Shown: positions 1 to 8,681 of the stretch, piece after piece
Numbering within the stretch: position 1 is the first letter of the stretch
How the letters are laid out: each line of letters starts with the position of its first letter
Assembly (NCBI GenBank): GCA_014444615.1
Contig: PVXE01000008.1
Span: 1-64,000, forward strand
Direction of reading: 5' to 3'
Length of the DNA stretch: 64,000 nt
Origin: Tagaea sp. CACIAM 22H2
Lineage (GTDB): Bacteria > Pseudomonadota > Alphaproteobacteria > CACIAM-22H2
Translations under genes and position numbers: made by a program
Notes under the pieces: model-generated
The model's input: the letters and a program-made list of their open reading frames with translations, nothing else
What the model was told of the DNA's origin: nothing
Databases searched by the model: none

Positions 1-20
1 TTTTTGCGCCCGCGGCGGCT

Positions 21-53
21 GAATTCCGATCTGTTCGCAGATCGCCGGAATTC
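21..53. other. Stem-loop upstream of fliG
   Basis: Inverted repeat: GAATTC arms at 21-26 and 48-53 enclose a perfect 7-bp inner stem (27-33 with 38-44) closed by a TTCG tetraloop, with three unpaired bases on the right side. No T-run follows on either strand, so it is not a clear terminator. It sits about 50 bp before fliG and could shape the 5' leader of that mRNA or mark the end of an upstream gene outside the window. Confidence 0.45.
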
Positions 54-101
54 TGCTAAAGTACCGGCCAACCTAGGATTCATCGCGCCCGAGAACGGCC
101 C

Positions 102-1124
102 ATGCGCATCCGCGACGATTATCGCACCCTATCCGGCCAGGAAAAGGCCGCGATCCTGCTTTTGTCGCTCGGCGAGGAAGTAGCGGCGAAGCTTTTCGCG
201 CTGATGTCCGACGACGAGATCAAGGAATTGTCCCAGACCATGGCCGGTCTGGGCACGGTCAACTCGTCGATCATCGAACGCCTGATCGTGGAATTCGCCG
301 ACCAGATCGCGGCCACCGGCTCGCTGGTCGGCACGTTCGATTCAACCGAACGCCTGCTCGGCAAGGTTCTCGACAAGAACCGCGTCGCCAACATCATGGA
401 CGACATCCGCGGCCCGGCCGGCCGCACGATGTGGGACAAGCTCGGCAACGTCAACGAAGGCGTCCTCGCGAATTATCTCAAGAACGAATATCCGCAGACC
501 GTCGCGGTCGTTCTCTCCAAGATTCGCGCCGATCACGCCGCGCGCGTGCTGGGCACCCTGCCCGAAGCCTTCGCGATGGAAGTCGTCATGCGCATGCTGC
601 GCATGGAGACGGTGCAGAAGGACGTGCTCGACGACGTCGAACGCGTGCTGCGCAACGAGTTCATGTCCAACCTCGCCAAGACCACGCGCAAGGACACGCA
701 CGAGTTGATGGCCGAGATCTTCAACTCCCTGGACCGGCAGACCGAAGCGCGCTTCACGACGGCGCTGGAGGAACGCAACCGGGACTCGGCCGAGAAGATC
801 AAGGCCTTGATGTTCAAGTTCGAGGATCTCGGCCGCCTGGACCCCGGCGGCGTGCAGACGCTGCTGCGCGCGGTCGACAAATCGAAGCTCGCCATCGCCC
901 TCAAAGGTGCGAACGAAACGCTGCGCGATCTGTTCTTCTCGAACATGTCGGAACGCGCGGGCAAAATGCTCAAGGAAGAAATCGAAGCGTTGGGCCCGGT
1001 GCGCGGCAAGGACGTGGCCGAAGCGCAAACCTCGATGGTCAACACCGCCAAGGAACTCGCCGCGAAGGACGAGATCGTCCTGTCGAAGGGCGGCGCCGGC
1101 GGTGCCGACGACCTCATCTACTAA
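102..1124 (+). CDS. fliG: Flagellar motor switch protein FliG
   Basis: Rotor protein of the flagellar C-ring: it binds the MS-ring (FliF) through its N-terminus and meets the stator through its C-terminal domain. The 340 residues match the family length. Visible features are the N-terminal helical domain beginning [16 protein letters not shown] (about residues 11-26), the middle-domain [11 protein letters not shown] motif (129-139, normally EHPQT) and the C-terminal domain with FEDLGRLD and [20 protein letters not shown], which carries the charged residues that contact the stator. No fliH follows, as it would in many flagellar operons; the next + gene is a cupin enzyme 8 bp downstream. Partner genes may lie to the left of the window. 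Confidence 0.97.
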   Translation: MRIRDDYRTLSGQEKAAILLLSLGEEVAAKLFALMSDDEIKELSQTMAGLGTVNSSIIERLIVEFADQIAATGSLVGTFDSTERLLGKVLDKNRVANIMDDIRGPAGRTMWDKLGNVNEGVLANYLKNEYPQTVAVVLSKIRADHAARVLGTLPEAFAMEVVMRMLRMETVQKDVLDDVERVLRNEFMSNLAKTTRKDTHELMAEIFNSLDRQTEARFTTALEERNRDSAEKIKALMFKFEDLGRLDPGGVQTLLRAVDKSKLAIALKGANETLRDLFFSNMSERAGKMLKEEIEALGPVRGKDVAEAQTSMVNTAKELAAKDEIVLSKGGAGGADDLIY

Positions 1125-1132
1125 GAAAGATC

Positions 1133-1717
1133 ATGCACAGCGCCATCCGGGACTTCATCGCGCTCGCGGAGCGCGAAGCCGCCGCTCATGCCGACAGCGC
1201 CGATCGCGTGCTGGCCATCGCCCCCGCCATGCGCCGCTTGGCCCGCGAAGGGGTGCGCGTTCTCTCGCCCGACCAAATGCGCAGCGACCCCGCGCATTAT
1301 AACCGCAACGCAATCCATATCTGCCCGCAGGGCGAAATCTCGCTGTTCGCGCTGGTATGGCTGCCGGGCCAATGGACGCCGGTGCACGACCACGGCTCGT
1401 GGGGCGTCGTCGGCGTGCTGCAAGGCCATTTGCAGGAACGCGCCTATATGCCGCGCGACGGCGAAATCAAAGCCAATGACGGCATCGTGCTGCGCCGGGG
1501 CGGCGTCGTGCTGCTCGATCCGGGATCGGTTTCGACTTTCGTGCCGAACCCCGACCATATCCATATGACCGGCGTGCCCGAGGACGGCGAGATTTGCGTC
1601 TCGCTGCATCTCTACGGGCGCAATATGGACTCGTTCCATATCTACGACGTCGGCGCGGGCACGCGAAAACTGATCGATGTGCCGCACCAGAAGGTCGGCA
1701 CGGATATCGACGCTTAA
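1133..1717 (+). CDS. Cysteine dioxygenase-type thiol dioxygenase (cupin)
   Basis: Predicted mononuclear non-haem iron dioxygenase of the cysteine dioxygenase / 3-mercaptopropionate dioxygenase family, which oxidises a thiol to a sulfinate with O2. The 194 residues form a single cupin. The metal histidines are visible as PVHDHGSWG (H85, H87) and the later PDHIHMTG (probably H144), with GVVGVLQG after the first pair as in the family. The ATG at 1133 is preceded by AAGAAAG. The gene lies 8 bp after fliG, so it may be co-transcribed, but no functional link is apparent. Its substrate (cysteine or mercaptopropionate) cannot be told from motifs alone. Confidence 0.85.
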   Translation: MHSAIRDFIALAEREAAAHADSADRVLAIAPAMRRLAREGVRVLSPDQMRSDPAHYNRNAIHICPQGEISLFALVWLPGQWTPVHDHGSWGVVGVLQGHLQERAYMPRDGEIKANDGIVLRRGGVVLLDPGSVSTFVPNPDHIHMTGVPEDGEICVSLHLYGRNMDSFHIYDVGAGTRKLIDVPHQKVGTDIDA

Positions 1718-2556
1718 ACCCCGTGCGTGCGGGAATAGGCGCTGACCGGCGGCGGCATATGCGCCGCCAGAAACGCGTCGCTCGGACGCAGAATTTCGAT
1801 CTTTAGCGGATGGCAGCGCGCCGTATCGCTCGAATGCTCGGCCGAACAATCCCCGCCCGGGCACGCCGATAGCGCGCCGATCAAATCGATCTCGGCCAGG
1901 AAGGCGATCGAATCGCCCGGACGCACCGGGCTCGCCTTCATAAAATATTGATGCGTGTCCTTCGTGAAGCCCGTGCACATGAACACGTTCAGCACGTCGT
2001 GCACGTGAAGTTCGGCCTGCTTCGCCGGCAAGCCGCTGATCGCGGCGAAGGCGCGCGTCAGATTCGAATGGCAGCAATGGTGGTAGTCGCCGCCCGACAG
2101 CAGCCGGTTGGTATAGGGATCGCAGCGCGTGCCGATCACGTCGTGCACGCCGCCGCCATGCTCGTCGAACCCGTACCAGGCGAGACTGTCGGCCACGATC
2201 GTCGCCATCGGCCGCAAATAGGGCAACGTGCTCCACAGGCGATGCCCGCGCGTCACATGGGTGGCGTGCAGCGCGCGCGTTTTGCCGCTGAAGAAACGCT
2301 CGGCGGGATCAGCCGCCGACCAAAGATTCAGATCGCCGACCTGCGGGCCTTCGACGCTGACGACACGGAAGAACCAGCCCGCCGGAACGCGGAACGCGCG
2401 CGCGTCGCGCGGCGGCACGATCACCGTCTCGGCGACGGCGGCCCCCGCCAATCCCGTATCGAGCTTGGCAAGATCGGGCGGCACAAGCCCCTCGACCGGA
2501 TAGCAAATGACGGGGCGGATGGCGCGGCGCGCAGCGGCGTCTTCGGGTTCCTTCAT
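1714..2556 (-). CDS. DUF1989 family protein (urea carboxylase-associated type)
   Basis: This 280-residue protein resembles the DUF1989 family, whose members often accompany urea amidolyase or urea carboxylase genes and have no settled function. Recognisable pieces are IVPPRDARAFRVPAGWFFRV near the N-terminus, the VGDLNLWSA segment, and a Cys/His-rich core (GTRCDPY, GGDYHHCCHSN, HDVLNVFMCTG) suggesting metal binding. The open frame extends upstream, but the ATG at 2556 gives the normal family N-terminus. No urea carboxylase or allophanate hydrolase gene is visible nearby, so the link to urea is unsupported here. Its 3' end overlaps the convergent cupin gene by 4 bp. Confidence 0.8.
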   Translation of the reverse strand: MKEPEDAAARRAIRPVICYPVEGLVPPDLAKLDTGLAGAAVAETVIVPPRDARAFRVPAGWFFRVVSVEGPQVGDLNLWSAADPAERFFSGKTRALHATHVTRGHRLWSTLPYLRPMATIVADSLAWYGFDEHGGGVHDVIGTRCDPYTNRLLSGGDYHHCCHSNLTRAFAAISGLPAKQAELHVHDVLNVFMCTGFTKDTHQYFMKASPVRPGDSIAFLAEIDLIGALSACPGGDCSAEHSSDTARCHPLKIEILRPSDAFLAAHMPPPVSAYSRTHGV

Positions 2557-2575
2557 GCGCCGAGCATAGCCGATT

Positions 2576-3379
2576 TCAGCGTTTTGGCAGATCGGGCGTG
2601 TCGGCGGGCGCGCCGATCCAGCGCGCCACCTCCAGATCGCCCGACAGATCGCGCTGATAGGTCGGCAGGATGCGCAATTCCGGGATCGTCGCGCGGGCGG
2701 GCAGCGTCGCGCAAAGCCGCACGGCCTGCGCGACATCCTCGGGCGCCAGCATCGTCGCGCGTTCCGCATCCGAAGGCTTATGGGGGCGGCGTTCCATGAT
2801 CGGCGTATCCGCCTCGCCCGGCACCACGGCGGTCGCGCGAATACCTTGGTTGCGGAACGTGTTGTGGACAAATCCCATCAGGTTGATGGCGCCGGCTTTC
2901 GCGGCACCATAGGCCGCCCCGCCGAGCAATGTGCCGTTGAGACCCGAATACGAAGCGATCGTCACGATCGTGCCCGCTTTCTTGGCCAGCATGTCGGGCA
3001 GCGCCGCTTGGGTCATCGAGAATACGGCGGTGAGATTGAGATCGACGATCGCGCGCCATTCCTCTTCGGACATGAATCGGATATTGCGCACGCGGCTGGA
3101 ATGGCCGGCGTTGTTGACCAGAATGTCGACGGGCCCCAGCGACGCCTTAATCTTCGCGATGGCACCGGCCGCATCGTCGTGTTTGACGACGTCGAGCGGA
3201 AAGACCGAAGCTTTACCGCCTTTGGCCGCGATCGCCGCTTGCGTTTCCGCGAGATTGGCCTCGCGCCGCCCCGCCAGCGCAAGTGCCGCACCTTCTTCGG
3301 CCAGCGCCAAAGCGATCGCCCGGCCGATGCCGGAACCCGCACCCGTGACCAGCGCGATTTTGCCGTCGAGCAAACCCAT
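2576..3379 (-). CDS. SDR family oxidoreductase
   Basis: NAD(P)-dependent short-chain dehydrogenase/reductase, 267 residues, the usual classical-SDR length. Visible are the Rossmann TGAGSGIG motif (12-19), NNAG (89-92), the catalytic serine region (IASYSG, about 141-146) and the YGAAK motif with Y157 and K161. A GGAGG ribosome-binding site stands just upstream of the ATG at 3379, fixing the start. It lies 19 bp upstream of the DUF1989 gene on the same strand, so the two probably share a transcript. Substrate unknown. Confidence 0.9.
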   Translation of the reverse strand: MGLLDGKIALVTGAGSGIGRAIALALAEEGAALALAGRREANLAETQAAIAAKGGKASVFPLDVVKHDDAAGAIAKIKASLGPVDILVNNAGHSSRVRNIRFMSEEEWRAIVDLNLTAVFSMTQAALPDMLAKKAGTIVTIASYSGLNGTLLGGAAYGAAKAGAINLMGFVHNTFRNQGIRATAVVPGEADTPIMERRPHKPSDAERATMLAPEDVAQAVRLCATLPARATIPELRILPTYQRDLSGDLEVARWIGAPADTPDLPKR

Positions 3380-3450
3380 CGAATCCTCCCCCCACGTCTT
3401 TCTACCCAGTATGCCGGTGAAAATTCGCCGAGGCGAGCGGACGCACGACG

Positions 3451-4374
3451 CTAACGCCGCTTGCCGATCGCGTCGATTTCGAACGGCGAGGATTGGTAGA
3501 TCACGTTGATCCAGTTCGCGAAGAACAGATGCGCGTGGCTGCGCCAGCGATTGGCGGGCGGGCGCTTGGGATCGTCGTTCTCGAAATAATGCGCGGGGAT
3601 CGCGATTTCCGACCCCGCCTTCACGTCGCGGAAATACTCGTTCGCCAGCGTGTCGGAATCGTATTCGAAGTGATTGAACATATAGAGCGTGCGGCAGGCC
3701 GGCTCTTCGACCAAGCAGATCCCCGCATCGTCGGAATCGAGCAGCGGCTTCAACCCGCCGATCGCCGCGACGTCGTCGCGGCGCGTTTCCGTCCAGCGCG
3801 ACACCGGGATCGCCAGATCGTCGGAGATGCCGCGCAAGTAAGGCGACGCCGGGGCGAGATTGCGATGCGGAAACACGCCGAACTTCTTGGCCGGCAGCGC
3901 ATGCTTGGGCACGCCGTGGAAGTGATGCAACGCTGCTTGCGCCGCCCAGCAGATATGCAGCGCCGAATGGACATGCGTGCGCGTCCAATCGAAGATGCGG
4001 CAAAGCTCGTCCCAATACGAGACTTCCTCGAACGGCATTTTCTCGACCGGCGCGCCGGTGACGATGATGCCGTCGAATTTCTCGGCGCTGATATCCGCCC
4101 ACGGGCGATAGAAGGCCGACATGTGATCGGCCGCCGTATTGCGCGACACGTGATCGGTCGGCTTCACCAGCGTCAGCTCGATCTGCAACGGCGTGGCGCC
4201 CAGCAACCGCGCGAATTGCGTTTCGGTTCGGATCTTGTCCGGCATCAGGTTCAGCAGCGCCACGCGCAGCGGGCGGATGTCCTGGCGGATCGCATCCTTC
4301 TCGCGCATCACGACGACGCCTTCGGACTCCAAAGCGGCGACGGCGGGGAGATCGTCGGGGATCTTGATCGGCAT
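3451..4374 (-). CDS. metA: Homoserine O-acetyltransferase (MetA-type)
   Basis: Activates the hydroxyl of L-homoserine with an acyl-CoA, the first committed step of methionine synthesis. The 307-residue protein has the glutamine-amidotransferase-like fold of the MetA family with the catalytic cysteine C142 in HICWAAQAA and the RTETQFARLLG motif. Position 111 is glutamate (TGAPVEKMPFEEV). From published work on this family, Glu111 favours acetyl-CoA and Gly111 succinyl-CoA, so this enzyme is predicted to be an acetyltransferase despite common automatic naming as a succinyltransferase. I saw no recognisable SAM riboswitch in the 85 bp upstream. Confidence 0.95.
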   Translation of the reverse strand: MPIKIPDDLPAVAALESEGVVVMREKDAIRQDIRPLRVALLNLMPDKIRTETQFARLLGATPLQIELTLVKPTDHVSRNTAADHMSAFYRPWADISAEKFDGIIVTGAPVEKMPFEEVSYWDELCRIFDWTRTHVHSALHICWAAQAALHHFHGVPKHALPAKKFGVFPHRNLAPASPYLRGISDDLAIPVSRWTETRRDDVAAIGGLKPLLDSDDAGICLVEEPACRTLYMFNHFEYDSDTLANEYFRDVKAGSEIAIPAHYFENDDPKRPPANRWRSHAHLFFANWINVIYQSSPFEIDAIGKRR

Positions 4375-4459
4375 TTCGTGCGGTTTCGGCGGGGCTATCG
4401 GCGGGGGGAATGCAATTACGCCACTTGGATTGGCTCCGCAACCTTTCTGGCGGCGGCGG

Positions 4460-4990
4460 CTAGTCTTCCACGCATTCCGGCGGCAGATCGAAGCCGCCCG
4501 CGACGTTAACCACCGCTTGGCGTTCCAGCGCCGAATAATTGCCCCGCGACTGGCGCGGACAGTCGCGCGCGAAGCCGCCCGCGACCATCAGGGCCGCGAC
4601 GTCCTTGCCGTTCACCCGGCAACGCGCCAACGGCAAGCGATCGGCGATCTGGCCCGTGGTGATGCAGGTCACCGGGTTGCCGGCGAGCAACTGGCGCAAT
4701 TGCTGCGCGGCGGTATAGCCGCCGTATTCATTAGGCCGGGGTGCGGCGATGCCCCATAGGCGGTAGCGCTGGCCCGCGACATTCACCACATCGCCGCGCT
4801 CGGCTTCGATCGGCAGGGAAGATTCCGGCCGCGCTATTCCGCCGTCGCGCGGAATGGCGCCGCCTTCGATCTGATCGGTCCGATCCTGCAAACGGCGCTG
4901 GATCTCGTGATTGAGATCGATCGGAAAATTCGTCTGCGCCATCGCCACGCCGGGCAGAATCAGAAAAGCGAGGGCGAGCGCGCGCATCAT
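4460..4990 (-). CDS. Secreted SNase-like fold protein, probably catalytically inactive
   Basis: 176 residues with a signal peptide (about 1-18, ending VAMA) and a staphylococcal-nuclease-like core: GDVVNVAGQRYRLWGIAAP, then CRVNGKDVAALMVAGGFA, which matches the family's conserved C-terminal helix region. In active nucleases the first motif reads RLxGIDAPE; here the aspartate is alanine (A82) and the glutamate arginine (R85), so calcium-dependent nuclease activity is doubtful. Four cysteines suggest disulfides in the periplasm. Its start overlaps the stop of the PAP2 gene (ATGA), placing it last in the polysaccharide operon. Role unknown. Confidence 0.7.
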   Translation of the reverse strand: MMRALALAFLILPGVAMAQTNFPIDLNHEIQRRLQDRTDQIEGGAIPRDGGIARPESSLPIEAERGDVVNVAGQRYRLWGIAAPRPNEYGGYTAAQQLRQLLAGNPVTCITTGQIADRLPLARCRVNGKDVAALMVAGGFARDCPRQSRGNYSALERQAVVNVAGGFDLPPECVED

Positions 4991-5517
4991 TCGACCAGCA
5001 TGCGCCAGCTATGGCCGAGCCACGTATAGCTCGCGAAGCCGACCGGTGCGGCGAGGATTATCGCCGCCAGCATCCATTTGCGTGCCGACGCATCGATCGG
5101 CCGCGACATCCGCCAGCAGCCGAGCAAAGCCAACGATATCGCGCCGATGGCGAAGCCCCCCAGCACATCGGTCCAGCTATGCGCGGTCGTTTCGACCCGC
5201 GACCAGCCCGACAACAGCGCGATCGGAACGACGATCGGCAGATTGAGCCACGGGCCGCCGCGCCCGCTCGTCAGGATCGAGAACAGACCGCCATAGAACG
5301 TGACGGCGACGCAAACATGGCCGCTGGGGAAATGCGCGAAGTCGGCACTGCCGCGCAACATGGCTTTCAAGCCGCCCGTCACCGCCGCCGCCAGCACGAA
5401 GGCGGTCGCCCAGCGCAAAGCGGGTTCGGCGCTGCCGCGCGCCAGCAGCATCAGCACGCCGGCGGCCAGCAGCGGTGCCACGAAGCCGACATCCGCAAGC
5501 GTGTTCAGCAGCTCCAT
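4987..5517 (-). CDS. PAP2 superfamily membrane phosphatase
   Basis: Integral membrane lipid phosphatase of the PAP2 family, 176 residues. The three family motifs are visible: K51/R55 in LKAMLRG, PSGH at 64-67, and SRVETTAHSWTD (S106, R107, H113, D117). Hydrophobic stretches around residues 10-27, 36-52, 92-105 and 118-134 and near the C-terminus are likely membrane spans. It sits in the exopolysaccharide operon, 5 bp after the tyrosine-kinase-like gene. The most economical role is dephosphorylation of undecaprenyl pyrophosphate released by polymerisation, recycling the carrier lipid; that is inference from context. Confidence 0.85.
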   Translation of the reverse strand: MELLNTLADVGFVAPLLAAGVLMLLARGSAEPALRWATAFVLAAAVTGGLKAMLRGSADFAHFPSGHVCVAVTFYGGLFSILTSGRGGPWLNLPIVVPIALLSGWSRVETTAHSWTDVLGGFAIGAISLALLGCWRMSRPIDASARKWMLAAIILAAPVGFASYTWLGHSWRMLVE

Positions 5518-5522
5518 CGGGA

Positions 5523-6221
5523 CTAAAGGAAACGATAGAAGAAGTCGGAAATATGGATTTTGCGCTTGTTGATCACGACGCCCAGCGACGTGCCGCCATT
5601 GGCGTAGACTTGGTGGACGAGCTCGTGAATCACCGGCACGCGGGTCTTTTCCGATTCCGCGACCACGACCGTCCCGCTCATGAAGCGCGACAGCACCAGC
5701 GAGAACGCCACGTCGCGCGCGGGGCCGCTATCGACGATGATCCATTGGAAACGGCGGCGCAGCAGCGCCACAATCTCGCTGAGCGCGCTGATCGACAGCG
5801 CGCGGCCCGAATAGCCCTTGCGATCGACGACCGGCGGCGTCAGCGACATCAGCGACAGGTTACCCCGGTGCATGCGATGCATCGCGGCTTCGAGACTGGC
5901 CTTGCCCTGCTGAACTTCCTGCAGACTGGCGCCGACCTTCATACCGACGCGCTGGAACTGCGACATCTTCAACGGATCGGCGTCGATCAGCGCCACGGGC
6001 GCATCGACGTTCAACGCCGCGAACTCGGCCAATCCGCCCGAGATGGTCGAAACGCCGCAGCCCGGATGCGGACCCAGCACCTGAACGGCGAAGGACGGCT
6101 CGTCCTTGCGCAGCATCGCCAGCTTGTTGAACAGCGTGAACAGCGGCTGCCCGGCGCCCGCATCCTCGGGCAGCCAATCCGCTTGCGGCGCATCCGGCGC
6201 CTTATGATTTCCGAACAGCAT
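5523..6221 (-). CDS. Bacterial tyrosine-kinase-like ATPase with broken Walker A (exopolysaccharide locus)
   Basis: A 232-residue cytoplasmic protein resembling the kinase half of Wzc/CpsD (BY-kinase, MinD-like fold). The position of Walker A reads GPHPGCGVST (50-59), with valine where the invariant lysine should be; a Walker A'-like VALIDADP (76-83) and WIIVDSGPA remain. There is no C-terminal tyrosine cluster, only one tyrosine in the tail DFFYRFL. The protein is therefore predicted to be unable to bind or hydrolyse ATP normally, and may act as a scaffold partner of the chain-length protein encoded divergently at 13397. The ATG at 6221 starts 4 bp after the preceding glycosyltransferase stop. 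Confidence 0.75.
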   Translation of the reverse strand: MLFGNHKAPDAPQADWLPEDAGAGQPLFTLFNKLAMLRKDEPSFAVQVLGPHPGCGVSTISGGLAEFAALNVDAPVALIDADPLKMSQFQRVGMKVGASLQEVQQGKASLEAAMHRMHRGNLSLMSLTPPVVDRKGYSGRALSISALSEIVALLRRRFQWIIVDSGPARDVAFSLVLSRFMSGTVVVAESEKTRVPVIHELVHQVYANGGTSLGVVINKRKIHISDFFYRFL

Positions 6222-6225
6222 CGAA

Positions 6226-7362
6226 TCAGTCCTTCGTCCGGCCGCCAGCATAAACCGCCAGCGTTTCCGCAACCATGCGGGCGACGCCGCCGGCGCGAAT
6301 CCGCGAAATCGCGTTATTCGCCAGCGAGTCGCGCAGCGCCTTGTTTCCGGCGATTTCGTTCAAAGCGGCGGCGAACGCGTCCACGTCGCCGACTCGGGCG
6401 ACGACGATGCCGGTCTTGCCGTCCTCGATCACGTCGCGCGTGCCGCTGACATCGGTCGCGACGATGGGCAGGCCCACGCCCGCCGCCTCCAACATCGTGT
6501 AGCTCAAGCCTTCGTAACGGCTGGGCTGGGCCAGCAGATCGAACCCGGCGTAGTAGCCGAGCGCTTCGCGCGCGCCCAGCCAGCGTATATCCGGATCGCA
6601 GCCCAGATCGGCCGCTTGGCGCTTGGCCTGTTCGCGACCTTCGCCGTCGCCGATCAGAACAAGACGCAACGCCGGATACGCCGCGCGGGCCTTGGCGAAG
6701 GCGGCGATCATGACGTCGATCCCCTTATGCGCGCCAAGGCGGCCGACGAAACCGATCGCCAAGTCGTCGTCACGAAGAGCGAGTTCGGCGCGGACATCTT
6801 CGCGCGTGCGGGGCCGTTTCGGCGGCTCGATCCGATTGAAAACGACGCGGATCTTGGCCGGCGAAACACCGAGCGCTTCGAGATGCGCGCCCTCGCCCGT
6901 CGAAACGGCGACGACGATATCGGTCAACTGGGCCAAGGCACGCTCGCCCGCACCGTAGACGAAACGCTTGAGCGGCGGCAACGCGGGATCGAGCGTGGAG
7001 ATCGCATGCGGCGTGTAGACGATCCGCGCCCGCGCACCGATCCCGGCCAGCCGCGCGATCATGCCGCCTTTCGACGAATGGCCATGAATAACGTCGAACG
7101 GTCCCTTCGCGGCGATATAGCGCCGCGCCGCCAGCACGGCCCCCCAATCCCACGGGCCGGGCGCGCGGCGCATGGGCACGGCGTGGAAGTCGATGCCATC
7201 GCGGGACAGCCTTTCGCGCCCGGCGCGGAAAATCCCGTCTTCGCGCGCCGGAGAATAGATCACCGCGACGCGATGGCCGGCCGCACGCACGCCGTCGATC
7301 AGATCGAGGAGATGGCGCGCCACGCCGGTCGCCGCCGATTCGACGATATAGAGGATGTTCAT
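6226..7362 (-). CDS. Glycosyltransferase family 4
   Basis: GT-B fold retaining glycosyltransferase, 378 residues, adding a sugar to the lipid-linked polysaccharide repeat on the cytoplasmic face of the inner membrane. N-terminal NILYIVESAATGVARHLLDL is typical of the acceptor domain; VIHGHSSKGG follows; the donor domain has IGFVGRLGAHKGIDVMI and the E-x7-E type motif RYEGLSYTMLEA (about 282-293). The start ATG at 7362 overlaps the stop of the polymerase gene (ATGA), indicating translational coupling. Donor sugar unknown. Confidence 0.92.
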   Translation of the reverse strand: MNILYIVESAATGVARHLLDLIDGVRAAGHRVAVIYSPAREDGIFRAGRERLSRDGIDFHAVPMRRAPGPWDWGAVLAARRYIAAKGPFDVIHGHSSKGGMIARLAGIGARARIVYTPHAISTLDPALPPLKRFVYGAGERALAQLTDIVVAVSTGEGAHLEALGVSPAKIRVVFNRIEPPKRPRTREDVRAELALRDDDLAIGFVGRLGAHKGIDVMIAAFAKARAAYPALRLVLIGDGEGREQAKRQAADLGCDPDIRWLGAREALGYYAGFDLLAQPSRYEGLSYTMLEAAGVGLPIVATDVSGTRDVIEDGKTGIVVARVGDVDAFAAALNEIAGNKALRDSLANNAISRIRAGGVARMVAETLAVYAGGRTKD

Positions 7363-8681
7363 TGGCGCGGCGTCCCCACGCGCACCAGCATCCGCCCGAG
7401 GAACAGCAGCGCGATCAGCACATACACGCCGAAGAAGGACGGCGTGTAGACCAAGCTGTCGACGATCTGCAGCATCAAAAATCCCGTCCACACGACGTAT
7501 TGCGGAATATAGCCGTTGGCACCGGCGCGCGATTCCAACGCATCCGTGATCCAATGCATGATTCTGCCGACCATGATTCCGTAGATCAGGCCGCCGACGC
7601 AGACGCCCGGCAGACCGAAATTCACGTACAGCTCGCCGAAGATCGGCGGGCGCAAGCCGCTGTGGAAAGCGGGGTCGAGCCCGGCGAGCACCGGCGTCAC
7701 CCGACCGAAGCCGAATTGCTCGCGGAAGGGAAACATATAGGCGGGAATGAAGCTGAGATATCCGGAGATATAGGTCTTACCCCAGAAGAAATCGACGCTG
7801 TCGAGGCCCGTCAGGATCCACGCGAAATCGCGAAGATCGGAGAGATTGTTGCCGTAGAGCAGCGAGCGCAGCATGTCGAGCTGCTGACGCCCGCCTTCCG
7901 TGTCGCCGCGCAATGTCGAAATCGACAAGGCGGCACCGGCAAGCGCGATTCCGCCCAGCAACAGCACCGGCAGATTGCCGAAGCGGCGCGGCATGCACAG
8001 CATCACCGCGATCTGCAGAAGCGTCAGCACCGCAACGGTACGATTGCCGCCCAGCACCCCCAAAAGCGCGATCGCGAGCCCCAGCACCACAAAGGCGGGG
8101 CGCTTGCGCGTATCGCCGTAAAGCACGACCGCGACCGAAACGAACGGCACGATCTGGCTCCACAGATTGTAGATCGGCCGCAACTCGTTGCGCTCGAACA
8201 CCAACGAACGCGCGACGAGCGGCTGGAAGCCCAGCGCGAACATCGTCAAGGTCAGTCCTGCGACGATCGCCGTGCCCAGCGCGACGCCGCCGCCGCTGTT
8301 CCAGCCGTTGGCAACGATCCCATAGACGATGCGGCAGCCGATCGGCGCGCCGCGCATCGTGACGCGCGCGATCAGGATGCCGATCACCATGCACACGAAG
8401 CCCGTCAGCGTCAGATAAAGGGCCGTATCGATATTTGCGAGGATCGCCTCGAAATGCCGCGTCGTCGAGACGATGTTGTGTGCTGACCACGCGAAGGGAT
8501 ACATCACGACGATCTTCAGGAAGAAATTGAACCCGAAGAAGTAGCTGGCGAAGGACAAGGCGCCCCAGCGGCGATAGTCGCGCACGTAGAACAGTACGAA
8601 AGCGATCGTGCAAATCGCCAGGATCAGCCAATTCTCCGGCGCAATCCGGCCGAGCACCAGCCAAGGGTCGATGCGCATCAT
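7359..8681 (-). CDS. Wzy-like oligosaccharide repeat-unit polymerase
   Basis: 440-residue integral membrane protein with about ten to twelve hydrophobic segments and a large hydrophilic loop (about 280-350, containing DFAWILTGLDSVDFFWGKTY and PVLAGLDPAFHSG), the topology expected of Wzy/O-antigen polymerases. Such proteins join undecaprenyl-linked repeats in the periplasm and are poorly conserved in sequence, so assignment rests on topology and on the position between flippase and glycosyltransferase genes. Two adjacent ATG codons (8681 and 8678) could start it; both overlap the flippase stop. Confidence 0.8.
   Translation of the reverse strand: MMRIDPWLVLGRIAPENWLILAICTIAFVLFYVRDYRRWGALSFASYFFGFNFFLKIVVMYPFAWSAHNIVSTTRHFEAILANIDTALYLTLTGFVCMVIGILIARVTMRGAPIGCRIVYGIVANGWNSGGGVALGTAIVAGLTLTMFALGFQPLVARSLVFERNELRPIYNLWSQIVPFVSVAVVLYGDTRKRPAFVVLGLAIALLGVLGGNRTVAVLTLLQIAVMLCMPRRFGNLPVLLLGGIALAGAALSISTLRGDTEGGRQQLDMLRSLLYGNNLSDLRDFAWILTGLDSVDFFWGKTYISGYLSFIPAYMFPFREQFGFGRVTPVLAGLDPAFHSGLRPPIFGELYVNFGLPGVCVGGLIYGIMVGRIMHWITDALESRAGANGYIPQYVVWTGFLMLQIVDSLVYTPSFFGVYVLIALLFLGRMLVRVGTPRQ

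Noticed and set aside
4375..4459. Possible SAM riboswitch upstream of metA
   Set aside because: I could not find the conserved core of SAM-II or related classes in the 85 bp, only a GC-rich leader.
3493..4509. A 338-codon open frame antisense to metA
   Set aside because: metA has an intact active site on the minus strand; the antisense product is compositionally biased (Arg/Asp/Ala) and has no recognisable domain.
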